Shown here: positions 1-7,807 of the stretch, piece after piece
How the letters are laid out: every line of letters starts with the position of its first letter
Numbering within the stretch: position 1 is the first letter of the stretch
Source: Streptomyces kronopolitis
GTDB taxonomy: Bacteria > Actinomycetota > Actinomycetes > Streptomycetales > Streptomycetaceae
Assembly (NCBI RefSeq): GCF_014646275.1
Contig: NZ_BMND01000014.1
Location: forward strand, 1-64,000
DNA length: 64,000 nucleotides
Direction: 5' to 3'
Program-made: the position numbers and the translations under genes
Notes under the pieces: generated by a model
Seen by the model: the letters and a program-made list of their open reading frames with translations, nothing else
Told to the model about the DNA's origin: nothing
Database searches by the model: none

Positions 1-358
1 CGGGCGCCTCGGCGGCGGCCGGTTCGGCCGGGGCCGCGGCGGGCTCGCCGGATGCCTGCTGCGGGGCGCCGGCCGGGGCGGTGGCCTTGCGGGTGGCCCG
101 GCGGCGGGTACGCGCGGGCTTGGCCTCGTCGCCGGTGGTGACCGCGGAGGCGGTGTGCTCCTCGGCGAGGGCCGCACCGGGTCCGTCGGAGGTGCTGCTC
201 ACCACCGCGGCCTCGGCGGCGCCGGCGCCCTTGGGCGGGCCGGCCGGCCGGGAGGCGGCACGGCGCCGGGGCGGCAGGGTGTCGCTGGGTGAATGGTTGT
301 CGTCGGCGCCACCGTTGCGTGAACGCGTCGAATCGGTGGGCTCAATGGGCTCGAGCAT
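1..358 (-). CDS. rne: Ribonuclease E/G, N-terminal part (runs off the left edge)
   Basis: Only the first 119 codons are visible, starting at an ATG at 358 and running out of the window at position 1. They encode the non-catalytic N-terminal extension: MLEPIEPTDS, a basic PPRRRAASRPAGPP patch near residue 30-42, a second basic patch TRRRATRK near 84-91, then Ala/Pro/Glu-rich low complexity. No S1 or catalytic domain is inside the window. The call rests on the characteristic start and basic patches of streptomycete RNase E/G and on position next to the TIGR03936/TIGR03960 pair, which normally precede rne. RNase E/G processes and decays mRNA and rRNA precursors, and the basic extension may contact RNA or partner enzymes. 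The family assignment is inferred from context because the catalytic part cannot be seen. Confidence 0.65.
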   Translation of the reverse strand, partial: MLEPIEPTDSTRSRNGGADDNHSPSDTLPPRRRAASRPAGPPKGAGAAEAAVVSSTSDGPGAALAEEHTASAVTTGDEAKPARTRRRATRKATAPAGAPQQASGEPAAAPAEPAAAEAP

Positions 359-578
359 GCGGGCGGTTCTCCCGTCACGCTCCCGGGCGCCGCGCCTGAT
401 TCCGGTCGCGGTCCGCGTGATGAGCGCGGTCCCGCTGTCCGGGGCGTGGGCGCCGCACGGGAGCTGTCGTCTCGCTCGCCGGCTCCCTTTGGGCGGGGAC
501 CGGCGAAAGTCTCCTGGTCAGTGCGTCTGCCGGACCGGGGTGGCTCCCTGGCTGCTCGGCGACGCGACGACGGCGGTC

Positions 579-1421
579 CTACGCAGTACCTTCCCCGGCT
601 GCCGGGGAGACCCCGCTCGTCGCCTTCGCGGCACTCAGCCCGGCGGCCGTGGGTGGGGCGGCCGTGGCAGCGTCGCGGTCGGGCGCTAGCGGGTCGGTCA
701 CCGCGCCGGTCTCCTCATCGAGCAGCCCCTGCGCCAGCCTGGTCACCGCAGCGGGGACCGGCGGCGCCAGGTCGGCCGCGGCTCGGAGGCCGGACAGGAC
801 GTCGTCGGGTCGAACGGCAGGTGTCAGATGCCGAACAACCAGCCGCAGTATCGCACAGGCTTTGCCGTCGGGCCTATCGCCCGGGCAACCGGCGGCCTCC
901 AGACGCGTCACCGCGCCCCGTGCGTCAAAGGTCCGCATGCCGTTCTTCGTACGGCGCTCGACCTGCACCTCTTCGGCGGCGAGGAACGCCTCGACGGCGC
1001 GCCCGGCCTCCTCGGCCCCGACCCCGTCGAGCCGGATCTCCCATACGGAGGCCTCCAGCCGGTCGGCCAGGCCGGAGGTGTGCGCCTCGACGGCGTCGAT
1101 CACATCGAGGCCGTCCGGCAGCGAGGTGTCGAGCAGCGCGCGGAGCGTGTCCGGGTCGCGGCGCTCGGCGAGCTGGATTTCCAGATACTCGGCCTCGCTG
1201 CCCGTGCCGGTGGGGGCGGCGTTGGCGTACGACACCTTGGGGTGCGGGGTGAAGCCCGCCGAATAGGCCATGGGGACCTCGGCGCGGCGCAGCGCCCGCT
1301 CGAAAGCGCGCTGGAAGTCGCGGTGACTGGTGAACCGGAGGCGGCCGCGCTTGGTGTAGCGCAGTCGGATGCGCTGCACCGCCGGTGCGGGCGGCGGGCC
1401 TTCGGGCTGTCGCTTGCCCAG
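579..1421 (-). CDS. TIGR03936 / DUF2344 family radical-SAM-associated protein
   Basis: A protein of about 280 residues. The core RIRLRYTKRGRLRFTSHRDF followed by PMAYSAGFTPHPKVSYANA is the hallmark of TIGR03936 (DUF2344), a family found beside or fused to the TIGR03960 radical-SAM protein encoded just upstream at 2395-4320. The Ala/Thr-rich tail after about residue 245 is not part of the conserved domain. The start is unusual: the best ribosome-binding site (AAGGAG, complement of 1430-1435) sits 8 bases before a CTG at 1421 that begins LGKRQPEGPP. The nearest conventional in-frame start is a GTG at 1460, with no good site in front, and an ATG at 1601 would add about 60 atypical residues. Biochemical function is unknown; a role in tRNA or rRNA modification with its radical-SAM partner is only inferred. 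rne follows 220 bases downstream on the same strand. Confidence 0.85.
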   Translation of the reverse strand: MGKRQPEGPPPAPAVQRIRLRYTKRGRLRFTSHRDFQRAFERALRRAEVPMAYSAGFTPHPKVSYANAAPTGTGSEAEYLEIQLAERRDPDTLRALLDTSLPDGLDVIDAVEAHTSGLADRLEASVWEIRLDGVGAEEAGRAVEAFLAAEEVQVERRTKNGMRTFDARGAVTRLEAAGCPGDRPDGKACAILRLVVRHLTPAVRPDDVLSGLRAAADLAPPVPAAVTRLAQGLLDEETGAVTDPLAPDRDAATAAPPTAAGLSAAKATSGVSPAAGEGTA

Positions 1422-1730
1422 TGTTACTTCTCCTTGTGAGAGGGCGCTGCCGGATGCCACCCCCGTGGGGCGGGGACGGCCCGGAGGACGCCGTCCGGCG
1501 TCGCCCGGTCCGGATCGGCCCCGCGCGGGCGGGGACACGTCGCGCCCGGACTTCTTACCTAGAGTACGTGTCCCGGAACCCGCCGGTTCCCGCCGGGGCA
1601 CCGCGGCCCTCGCCGGCCGGGCCGCGCGGGGTGCCCCGAACAGGCAGGACGCGGCCGAGGACCCGGGAAATCATGCCCGCCGGGAGTGCGCCGGAGCCGG
1701 GCAGCCGTCGACCCCTCGTGCTCCGGTGCG
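1422..1730. other. Intergenic region between the GNAT gene and the TIGR03936 gene
   Basis: About 310 bases of GC-rich DNA with no convincing gene. It contains the ribosome-binding site for the downstream TIGR03936 gene (complement of 1430-1435) and presumably its promoter. Open frames through this interval on both strands have no ribosome-binding site and no recognisable protein pattern. No strong hairpin was seen after the GNAT stop at 1731. Confidence 0.5.
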
Positions 1731-2315
1731 TCAGCCGCGCGGCGACGGCTTCGGTCCGGCGGCGGGGCGGGGCGCGTGGATCCAGTAGCGCAGCTTCTCC
1801 GCCCGGCGGTCCTCGAAGACCCCGCCGCAGGCCTCGATGACCTTGCGCGAGGCGGCGTTGGTGTGGTCGCAGGTGACCAGCACCGGGTCGATGCCCAGCT
1901 CGTGATGGGCGACCGGCAGCGCGGCGCGCAGCATCGCGGTGGCGTGGCCGCGGCGGCGGGCGCCGGGACGGACGGCGTAGCCGATGTGGCCGCCGTGGTC
2001 GAGGAGCGAGGGGGTCAGGCCGTGCCGGAAGGTGACCCGGCCCAGGTACCTGCCGTCCGCCACCCACCACCGGGTGGTCATGGCGACGACGCCGTCCGGG
2101 CGCTCGTCGCGCGCGGTGCCGGCGGTCAGCGCCACGTACGCGGCGAACCCCTCGGCGGTGCGCCAACGATCGGCCCACGTGCGCAGTTCAGCGGCCAGCC
2201 GGGAGTGCGGTACGGCCTCGGTGCCGTCGGCGCGGAACTCCTCCATCGCGGCGAGGAAGGAGGCGTGGACCTCCGCGGTGGGGGCGATGAGCTGCGGAGG
2301 CGTCGGCATCGGCAT
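1731..2315 (-). CDS. GNAT family N-acetyltransferase
   Basis: A 194-residue acetyl-CoA-dependent acetyltransferase. The central GHIGYAVRPGARRRGHATAML stretch is the acetyl-CoA pyrophosphate-binding loop (motif A, R/Q-x-x-G-x-G/A type), and TCDHTNAASRKVIEACGGVFED is the typical C-terminal GNAT segment in which Asn and Ser/Arg contact the cofactor. The YWIHAPRP ending matches the family of single-domain GNATs acting on small molecules or amino acids. The substrate cannot be told. The start is chosen at the ATG at 2315; an ATG at 2309 and a GTG at 2336 are also in frame and none has a clear ribosome-binding site. It lies 79 bases after the TIGR03960 gene on the same strand and may be read from the same transcript. 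Confidence 0.85.
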   Translation of the reverse strand: MPMPTPPQLIAPTAEVHASFLAAMEEFRADGTEAVPHSRLAAELRTWADRWRTAEGFAAYVALTAGTARDERPDGVVAMTTRWWVADGRYLGRVTFRHGLTPSLLDHGGHIGYAVRPGARRRGHATAMLRAALPVAHHELGIDPVLVTCDHTNAASRKVIEACGGVFEDRRAEKLRYWIHAPRPAAGPKPSPRG

Positions 2316-2394
2316 CGGCCCATTGTGGGCGAGCACACCGCGGCCCGGCCGCGCGGGGTACGCGGGGCCGGGCCGAAGAGGCGTACGGCGGGCG

Positions 2395-4320
2395 CTACTT
2401 GACGACGCTCAGCGGCAGCAGCTTCTTGCCCGTGGGGCCGATCTGGATCTCGGTGTCCATCTGCGGGCACACGCCGCAGTCGAAGCACGGGGTCCAGCGG
2501 CAGTCCTCGACCTCGGTCTCGTCGAGGGCGTCCTGCCAGTCCTCCCAGAGCCAGTCCTTGTCGAGACCGGAGTCCAGGTGGTCCCAGGGCAGGACCTCCT
2601 CGTACTCCCGCTCACGGGTGGTGTACCAGGCGACGTCCACGCCGAAGCCGGGCAGCGTCTCCTCGGCGGCCTTCATCCAGCGGTCGTAGGAGAAGTGCTC
2701 GCGCCAGCCGTCGAAGCGGCCGCCGCCCTCGTAGACGGCGCGGATGACCGAGCCGACGCGGCGGTCGCCGCGCGAGAGCAGGCCCTCGACGATGCCGGGC
2801 TTGCCGTCGTGGTAGCGGAAGCCGATGGAGCGGCCGTACTTCTTGTCACCGCGGATCTTGTCGCGGAGCTTTTCGAGACGGGCGTCCGTCTCCTCCGCCG
2901 ACAGCTGCGGCGCCCACTGGAACGGCGTGTGCGGCTTGGGGACGAAGCCGCCGATGGAGACCGTGCAGCGGATGTCGTTCTGCCCGGAGGCCTTGCGTCC
3001 CTCGGCGATGACCTTGACCGCCATGTCGCCGATCTGGAGCACGTCCTCGTCGGTCTCGGTCGGCAGGCCGCACATGAAGTACAGCTTCACCTGCCGCCAG
3101 CCGTTGCCGTAGGCCGTGGAGACGGTGCGGATCAGGTCCTCTTCGGAGACCATCTTGTTGATGACCTTGCGGATCCGCTCGCTGCCGCCCTCCGGCGCGA
3201 AGGTCAGACCCGAGCGACGGCCGTTGCGCGTCAGCTCGTTGGCAAGATCGATGTTGAAGGCGTCGACCCGGGTCGACGGCAGCGACAGACCGATCTTGTC
3301 TTCCTCGTACCGGTCGGCGAGGCCCTTCGCGACGTCGCCGATCTCGGTGTGGTCCGCGGAGGACAGCGACAACAGGCCGACCTCCTCGAATCCCGTGGCC
3401 TTCAGGCCCTTGTCCACCATGTCGCCGATGCCGGTGATGCTTCGCTCCCGTACGGGGCGCGTGATCATGCCGGCCTGGCAGAAACGGCAGCCGCGGGTGC
3501 AGCCACGGAAGATCTCGACCGACATCCGCTCATGGACGGTCTCGGCCAGGGGGACGAGCGGCTGCTTGGGGTAGGGCCACTCGTCCAGGTCCATGACGGT
3601 GTGCTTGGACACCCGCCACGGGACGCCGGAGCGGTTCGGCACGACGCGCGAGATGCGCCCGTCGGCCAGGTACTCGACGTCATAGAACTTGGGGACGTAG
3701 ACGCTGCCGGTCTTCGCGAGGCGCAGCAGCAGCTCGTCGCGCCCACCGGGGCGGTCCTCCTGCTTCCAGGCGCGGATGATCTCGGTGATCTCCAGCACCG
3801 CCTGCTCGCCGTCGCCCACCACCGCGCAGTCCAGGAAGTCCGCGACCGGCTCCGGGTTGAAGGCCGCGTGGCCGCCGGCGAGGACGATCGGGTGGTCCTC
3901 GGTGCGGTCCTTGGCCTCCATCGGGATGCCGGCCAGGTCCAGCGCCGTGAGGAGGTTGGTGTAGCCCAGCTCGGTCGAGAAGGAGACGCCGAGGACGTCG
4001 AAGGCGCCGACGGGGCGGTGCCCGTCGACCGTGAACTGGGGGACGTCGTGCTCCCGCATCAGGGCTTCGAGGTCCGGCCAGACGCTGTACGTCCGCTCGG
4101 CCAGCACGCCCTCGCGCTCGTTGAGGACCTCGTAGAGGATCATGACGCCCTGGTTGGGCAGACCGACCTCGTAGGCGTCCGGGTACATGAGCGACCAGCG
4201 GACGTCGCACTCGTCCCACGGCTTGACTGTGGAGTTGAGCTCGCCACCGACGTACTGAATGGGCTTCTGCACGTGAGGGAGGAGGGCCTCCAGGCGCGGG
4301 AAGACCGACTCGACAGGCAT
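2395..4320 (-). CDS. TIGR03960 family B12-binding-domain radical SAM protein
   Basis: A 641-residue protein. The N-terminal third is a B12-binding-like domain (DVRWSLMYPDAYEVGLPNQG, later VLAGGHAAFNPEP). The central radical-SAM domain carries the 4Fe-4S triad in FRGCTRGCRFCQAG (CxxxCxxC), and TFAPEGGSERIR is a family motif. The C-terminus adds a second cysteine cluster, CRWTPCFDCGVCP, that could bind another cluster. The full length matches the TIGR03960 family. The substrate is not established; pairing with TIGR03936, encoded two genes downstream, is conserved across actinobacteria and many Firmicutes and suggests an RNA-modification role, which is inference. The ATG at 4320 is the natural start. 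The gene is the first of the minus-strand series running down towards rne. Confidence 0.93.
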   Translation of the reverse strand: MPVESVFPRLEALLPHVQKPIQYVGGELNSTVKPWDECDVRWSLMYPDAYEVGLPNQGVMILYEVLNEREGVLAERTYSVWPDLEALMREHDVPQFTVDGHRPVGAFDVLGVSFSTELGYTNLLTALDLAGIPMEAKDRTEDHPIVLAGGHAAFNPEPVADFLDCAVVGDGEQAVLEITEIIRAWKQEDRPGGRDELLLRLAKTGSVYVPKFYDVEYLADGRISRVVPNRSGVPWRVSKHTVMDLDEWPYPKQPLVPLAETVHERMSVEIFRGCTRGCRFCQAGMITRPVRERSITGIGDMVDKGLKATGFEEVGLLSLSSADHTEIGDVAKGLADRYEEDKIGLSLPSTRVDAFNIDLANELTRNGRRSGLTFAPEGGSERIRKVINKMVSEEDLIRTVSTAYGNGWRQVKLYFMCGLPTETDEDVLQIGDMAVKVIAEGRKASGQNDIRCTVSIGGFVPKPHTPFQWAPQLSAEETDARLEKLRDKIRGDKKYGRSIGFRYHDGKPGIVEGLLSRGDRRVGSVIRAVYEGGGRFDGWREHFSYDRWMKAAEETLPGFGVDVAWYTTREREYEEVLPWDHLDSGLDKDWLWEDWQDALDETEVEDCRWTPCFDCGVCPQMDTEIQIGPTGKKLLPLSVVK

Positions 4321-4407
4321 CGTGGTGATCTTTCATCAGCGGGCAGGGGGGACCCTCAAGCCTAACGTGCTCCGCGGCGGCGGCCGGACCAGCCGCCGCG
4401 GACCGGG

Positions 4408-5961
4408 TCAGGGCCGCAGCGCGGTGCGGTACCGGCGGCGGGACGCCTTCTTCCACACCCGCGGCAGCCGGCGCTCCCGGTCGGCGGCCAGGGCCTCCTC
4501 GCGCCCGTGGAGCAGGCCGAAGGTGAAGCCGCTCTCGCCGGCCCGCTGGGCCTGGGTCGCCAGCTCGCGCAGCGTGCCGCGGGCCACGACGCTGTCCTGG
4601 TGGTCGCCGAGCAGCTGCTGCACCCGCTTGATGCGGCGGGCGAACTTCTTCGCCGGGCGGCCGAGCGCCGGGCGGGCCGCCTCCGCGGCGTACCGGGTCC
4701 GCTTGGCCGCCTTGCGGGCGCCGTGCAGCGCCTCGTCCCGCGCCCGTCCGGCCGGCGCCGCCAGGGCGGTCTCCATCCGGCCGGCCAGCCGCCGGTAGTC
4801 CTTCAGCACGGCCCGGGCGGCCACCTCGGGCGCCGGGCGGGCGGCGGCCGGGCGCAGCGGCGGCGCCTCCAGGAGCACGTGCAGCCGCTTCAGCAGGGCG
4901 AGGTAGCGGGGCCCGTCCAGGACGGCCAGCAGCTGCCCGCGCGCGCCGCCCCGGCGCCGCTCGGTCCAGATACGCAGCCGGGCGTCGACGGGGCCCAGCC
5001 GCAGCTCGCGGGGCACCCCGTCGAGCGCGGCCCGCAGCCGTGCGGTGAGCACCTCGCGGTCCCGCTCCACGCCCAACTCCGCGGCCAGCCACTTGAGTTC
5101 GACGCCGAGGGGCAGGGTCTCCGCGCGGTCGAGCACCTTGGTGTACGAGCGGAAGGCGCTGCGCAGCCGGCGGGTGGCGACCCGCATCCGGTGGACCGCG
5201 TCGGGCAGGTCGCGGCGCACCGCCGGATCCAGCTCGACGATCGCCCGCACCTGCGCGCGGACGTAGCGCAGCACGACCTCGCCGGCGGTGCCGCCGCCCT
5301 TGCCGGTGCCGGGCCCGGCCGCGTCCTCGTACCGCTGGCCCGTCTCGGCCAGTGCCCGCGCCAGTTTCGAGGCGGATCCCGCGGGGCGCACCCCCGCCTC
5401 GGCCAGCTTCCGGTCGACGGCGTCCAGCAGCCCGGGGCCGCCGCCACCGACGAGCTCGACCTCGATCTCGTGCCACCGGGCCTGGACCGCCGCCGCCTTC
5501 GTCTTCCTGCGCCCCTCGGGCGGGCCGGGCCGCCGCGCGCGCACCGAGTCCACCGCGACCTCCGCGAGCGGCGCGCCCCCGGCGTCCCGCAGCACCCGCA
5601 CCGTGCGGTGGGTGCGCAGCCGTACGACGGGCACCAGGGCGCGGTCCAGCAGCCGGGATCGCAGGAGGGCGGTGAGTTCCGCGGGCGGGGTGTCGGACAG
5701 CGGGGCCCGCACCTCGTCGCGGACGCCCGGCGCGACCGGGAGCTTCAGATGCCAGCCCGCGTCCCTGCCGCCGGTGCGGTGGCGCAGGGTGATGCCCTCC
5801 GCGGCCAGGTGCAGTCCGGCGGTGTCGTAGTAGACGGCGTCCAGCTCCTCGGCACCCGCCTCCACCACCGTGGCGACCCCGTCGACCCCGGTCAGGTCGG
5901 GCAGCTGCGTGGTCCGGTCGGCCTCGTACTTCCGCTCGATCTCCCGCACGGTGTCCGCCAT
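4408..5961 (-). CDS. CYTH and CHAD domain-containing protein
   Basis: A 517-residue two-domain protein. Residues 1 to about 200 form a CYTH triphosphate-tunnel domain with the signature EIERKYE (ExExK at residues 7-11) and alternating basic/acidic strands such as ITLRHRTGG and HLKLP. After a linker, residues about 220-515 form a CHAD helical domain, shown by HRMRVATRRLRSAFRSY, the conserved KLAR/LKRL-type helices and KRTRYAAEAARPALG. CYTH enzymes cleave inorganic triphosphate or related compounds and CHAD domains bind polyphosphate, so a polyphosphate-linked role is likely. The start is the ATG at 5961, where the ExExK motif begins seven residues in; an upstream frame extension to 6552 is antisense to the next gene and is not used. 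It stands 87 bases from the TIGR03960 start on the same strand. Confidence 0.93.
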   Translation of the reverse strand: MADTVREIERKYEADRTTQLPDLTGVDGVATVVEAGAEELDAVYYDTAGLHLAAEGITLRHRTGGRDAGWHLKLPVAPGVRDEVRAPLSDTPPAELTALLRSRLLDRALVPVVRLRTHRTVRVLRDAGGAPLAEVAVDSVRARRPGPPEGRRKTKAAAVQARWHEIEVELVGGGGPGLLDAVDRKLAEAGVRPAGSASKLARALAETGQRYEDAAGPGTGKGGGTAGEVVLRYVRAQVRAIVELDPAVRRDLPDAVHRMRVATRRLRSAFRSYTKVLDRAETLPLGVELKWLAAELGVERDREVLTARLRAALDGVPRELRLGPVDARLRIWTERRRGGARGQLLAVLDGPRYLALLKRLHVLLEAPPLRPAAARPAPEVAARAVLKDYRRLAGRMETALAAPAGRARDEALHGARKAAKRTRYAAEAARPALGRPAKKFARRIKRVQQLLGDHQDSVVARGTLRELATQAQRAGESGFTFGLLHGREEALAADRERRLPRVWKKASRRRYRTALRP

Positions 5962-6142
5962 GCCTCGAATGTAGTCATGCCGCCCCGCCGGGAGCCACCC
6001 ATCGGACCGGCCGGACGCCGACTGTCCGGGATCCGCCGGGTGGGTGGCACGCACCGCATCCGGTGACTTACGGTGTGTGACGAGTCGGCCACGCAGAGTG
6101 GTACCGGCCGCGTACTCGACCCCTTCGGGGAGGGAGACACCC

Positions 6143-6586
6143 GTGCACCCCCAAGCCGTACCCGCCACCCGGGCGCCCATCCACGTCTCGACCGGCGCCC
6201 GCCCGTCCCTCCTGACCGCGGCGAGCGAGCCCACCGCCCCGAAGGCCGCCCGCGACTTCGTCCGGGCGGTGCTGCGCCGCACCGGGCTCGACCCGCTCCG
6301 CGACACCGCGGTGCTGCTCGCCTCGGAGGCGGTGACCCGCTGCCATCTGCACACCCCGCGCTCCGCGGACATCCTGCTGCGGATGCTGACCGCCCGGCAC
6401 GGCCTGCGGATCAGCGTCCATGACACCGCGCCGGTCCGGATCCCGCGCCCGGCCCCGCCGGACGGCGAGCAGGGCGCCGACCACGGGCTGCTGCTGACCG
6501 GCCACCTCGCCGACGCCTGGGGAACGACGCCGTGCGAGGGGCCGCGCGCCACCTCACTGTGGTTCGAGCTGTATCTCGGGCGGTGA
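6143..6586 (+). CDS. Degenerate HATPase_c / anti-sigma-factor-like ATP-binding protein
   Basis: A 147-residue protein of the RsbW/SpoIIAB-like histidine-kinase ATPase class so common in Streptomyces. Recognisable are the long helix AARDFVRAVLRRTGLDPLRDTAVLLASEAV, the strand RHGLRISVHDTAPVRIP, GLLLTGHLADAWG (the G2-like helix) and the closing strand SLWFELYLG. The start is the GTG at 6143, which has a strong GGGAGGGAG ribosome-binding site 7 bases ahead. Oddly, the N-box Asn that binds Mg-ATP (normally ELVTNA) is replaced by EAVTRCHLH, and the DxGxG loop reads DTAPV, so nucleotide binding and kinase activity may be weakened or lost. The gene is convergent with rodA, whose stop is only 7 bases away. 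Confidence 0.75.
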   Translation: MHPQAVPATRAPIHVSTGARPSLLTAASEPTAPKAARDFVRAVLRRTGLDPLRDTAVLLASEAVTRCHLHTPRSADILLRMLTARHGLRISVHDTAPVRIPRPAPPDGEQGADHGLLLTGHLADAWGTTPCEGPRATSLWFELYLGR

Positions 6587-6592
6587 GGGGGC

Positions 6593-7807
6593 TCAGCGGG
6601 AGGCCGACAGCGGCCGCTGAACGCGGATGGACTGCAGCAGCCCTATCGCGATCCAGACCGCGAACATGGAGGTACCGCCGTAGGAGACGAACGGCAGCGG
6701 GAGGCCGGTGACCGGCATGATGCCGAGCGTCATGCCGATGTTCTCGAAGGACTGGAAGGCGAACCAGGCGATGATGCCGGCGGCGACGATGGTGCCGTAG
6801 AGCTCGGTGGACTCGCGGGCGATCCGGCAGGCGCGCCACAGCACGATGCCGAGCAGCACGATGATCAGGCCCGCGCCCAGGAAGCCGAGTTCCTCGCCGG
6901 CGACGGTGAAGATGAAGTCCGTCTGCTGCTCGGGGACGAACTGGCCGGTGGTCTGGCTGCCGTGGAACAGGCCGGAACCGGTCAGTCCGCCGCCGCCGAT
7001 CGCGATCCGGGCCTGGTTGGTGTTGTAGCCGACGCCGGCCGGGTCGAGGCTGGGGTTGGCGAACGCGGCGAAGCGGGCGATCTGGTATTCGTCCAGCAGA
7101 CCGAGCTGCCAGATGGCCACGCAGCCGACGACGCCCGTGCCGCCCAGCCCCAGGATCCAGCGGTTGGAGGCCCCGGAGGCGAGCAGCACGCCGAGGATGA
7201 CGGCGCCGAGCACCATCACCGAACCGAGGTCGGGCATCAGCAGGATGACGCCGACCGGGACGGCGGCCAGGCCCAGGGCCTGGACGACGGTGCGGTGGTC
7301 GGGGTGCGGCCGGTCGCCCGCGTCGACCCGGGAGGCCAGGATCATCGCCATGCCGAGGGTGATGGTGATCTTCGCGAACTCGGCGGGCTGGAGCGAGAAT
7401 CCGCCGGGGATCGCCAGCCAGGAGCGCGAGCCGTTGATGGTGGCGCCCAGCGGGGTCAGCACCAGCAGCGCGAGCACGACCGACAGGGCGTACAGGATCG
7501 GTACCGCGCCGCGCAGGGTGCGGTGCCCCAGCCAGATCGTGCCGGCCGCCAGCGCCAGGCCGATGCCGGTGTTGAGGAGGTGGTGCAGGAAGAAGAAGTA
7601 CTCGTCGTCGTGGTTGAGCGCGGTGCGGTTGCGGGTGGCGGAGAACACCAGCACCGAGCCCATGAGCGAGAGCGCCAGGCAGGACAGCAGCAGTATCCAG
7701 TCCAGCTTGCGCACCACCGAGTCACGCGCCGTCAGCTTTCCCCAGGTGCCGAGTTCGGGGGTGTAGCGCCGGATCGAGAACGCCCGGGACGTATGGCTGG
7801 TCGTCAT
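6593..7807 (-). CDS. rodA: FtsW/RodA/SpoVE family peptidoglycan glycosyltransferase (RodA)
   Basis: A 404-residue SEDS-family membrane enzyme with about ten membrane segments. It polymerises lipid II in partnership with the class-B PBP encoded immediately upstream. Family motifs include TINGSRSWLAIPGGFSLQPAEFAKI, PDLGSVMV, the central GGGGLTGSGLFHGSQTTGQFVPEQQTDFIF loop, EELGFLGA and the C-terminal MPVTGLPLPFVSYGGTSM. The start is the ATG at 7807, which overlaps the mrdA stop by four bases (ATGA), showing tight translational coupling. In Streptomyces this gene belongs to the mre cluster needed for spore-wall synthesis rather than vegetative elongation (established for S. coelicolor, applied here by homology). 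Confidence 0.96.
   Translation of the reverse strand: MTTSHTSRAFSIRRYTPELGTWGKLTARDSVVRKLDWILLLSCLALSLMGSVLVFSATRNRTALNHDDEYFFFLHHLLNTGIGLALAAGTIWLGHRTLRGAVPILYALSVVLALLVLTPLGATINGSRSWLAIPGGFSLQPAEFAKITITLGMAMILASRVDAGDRPHPDHRTVVQALGLAAVPVGVILLMPDLGSVMVLGAVILGVLLASGASNRWILGLGGTGVVGCVAIWQLGLLDEYQIARFAAFANPSLDPAGVGYNTNQARIAIGGGGLTGSGLFHGSQTTGQFVPEQQTDFIFTVAGEELGFLGAGLIIVLLGIVLWRACRIARESTELYGTIVAAGIIAWFAFQSFENIGMTLGIMPVTGLPLPFVSYGGTSMFAVWIAIGLLQSIRVQRPLSASR

Noticed and set aside
1984..4365. Plus-strand open frame of 793 codons opposite the radical-SAM gene
   Set aside because: The minus-strand gene has the CxxxCxxC motif and conserved domains.
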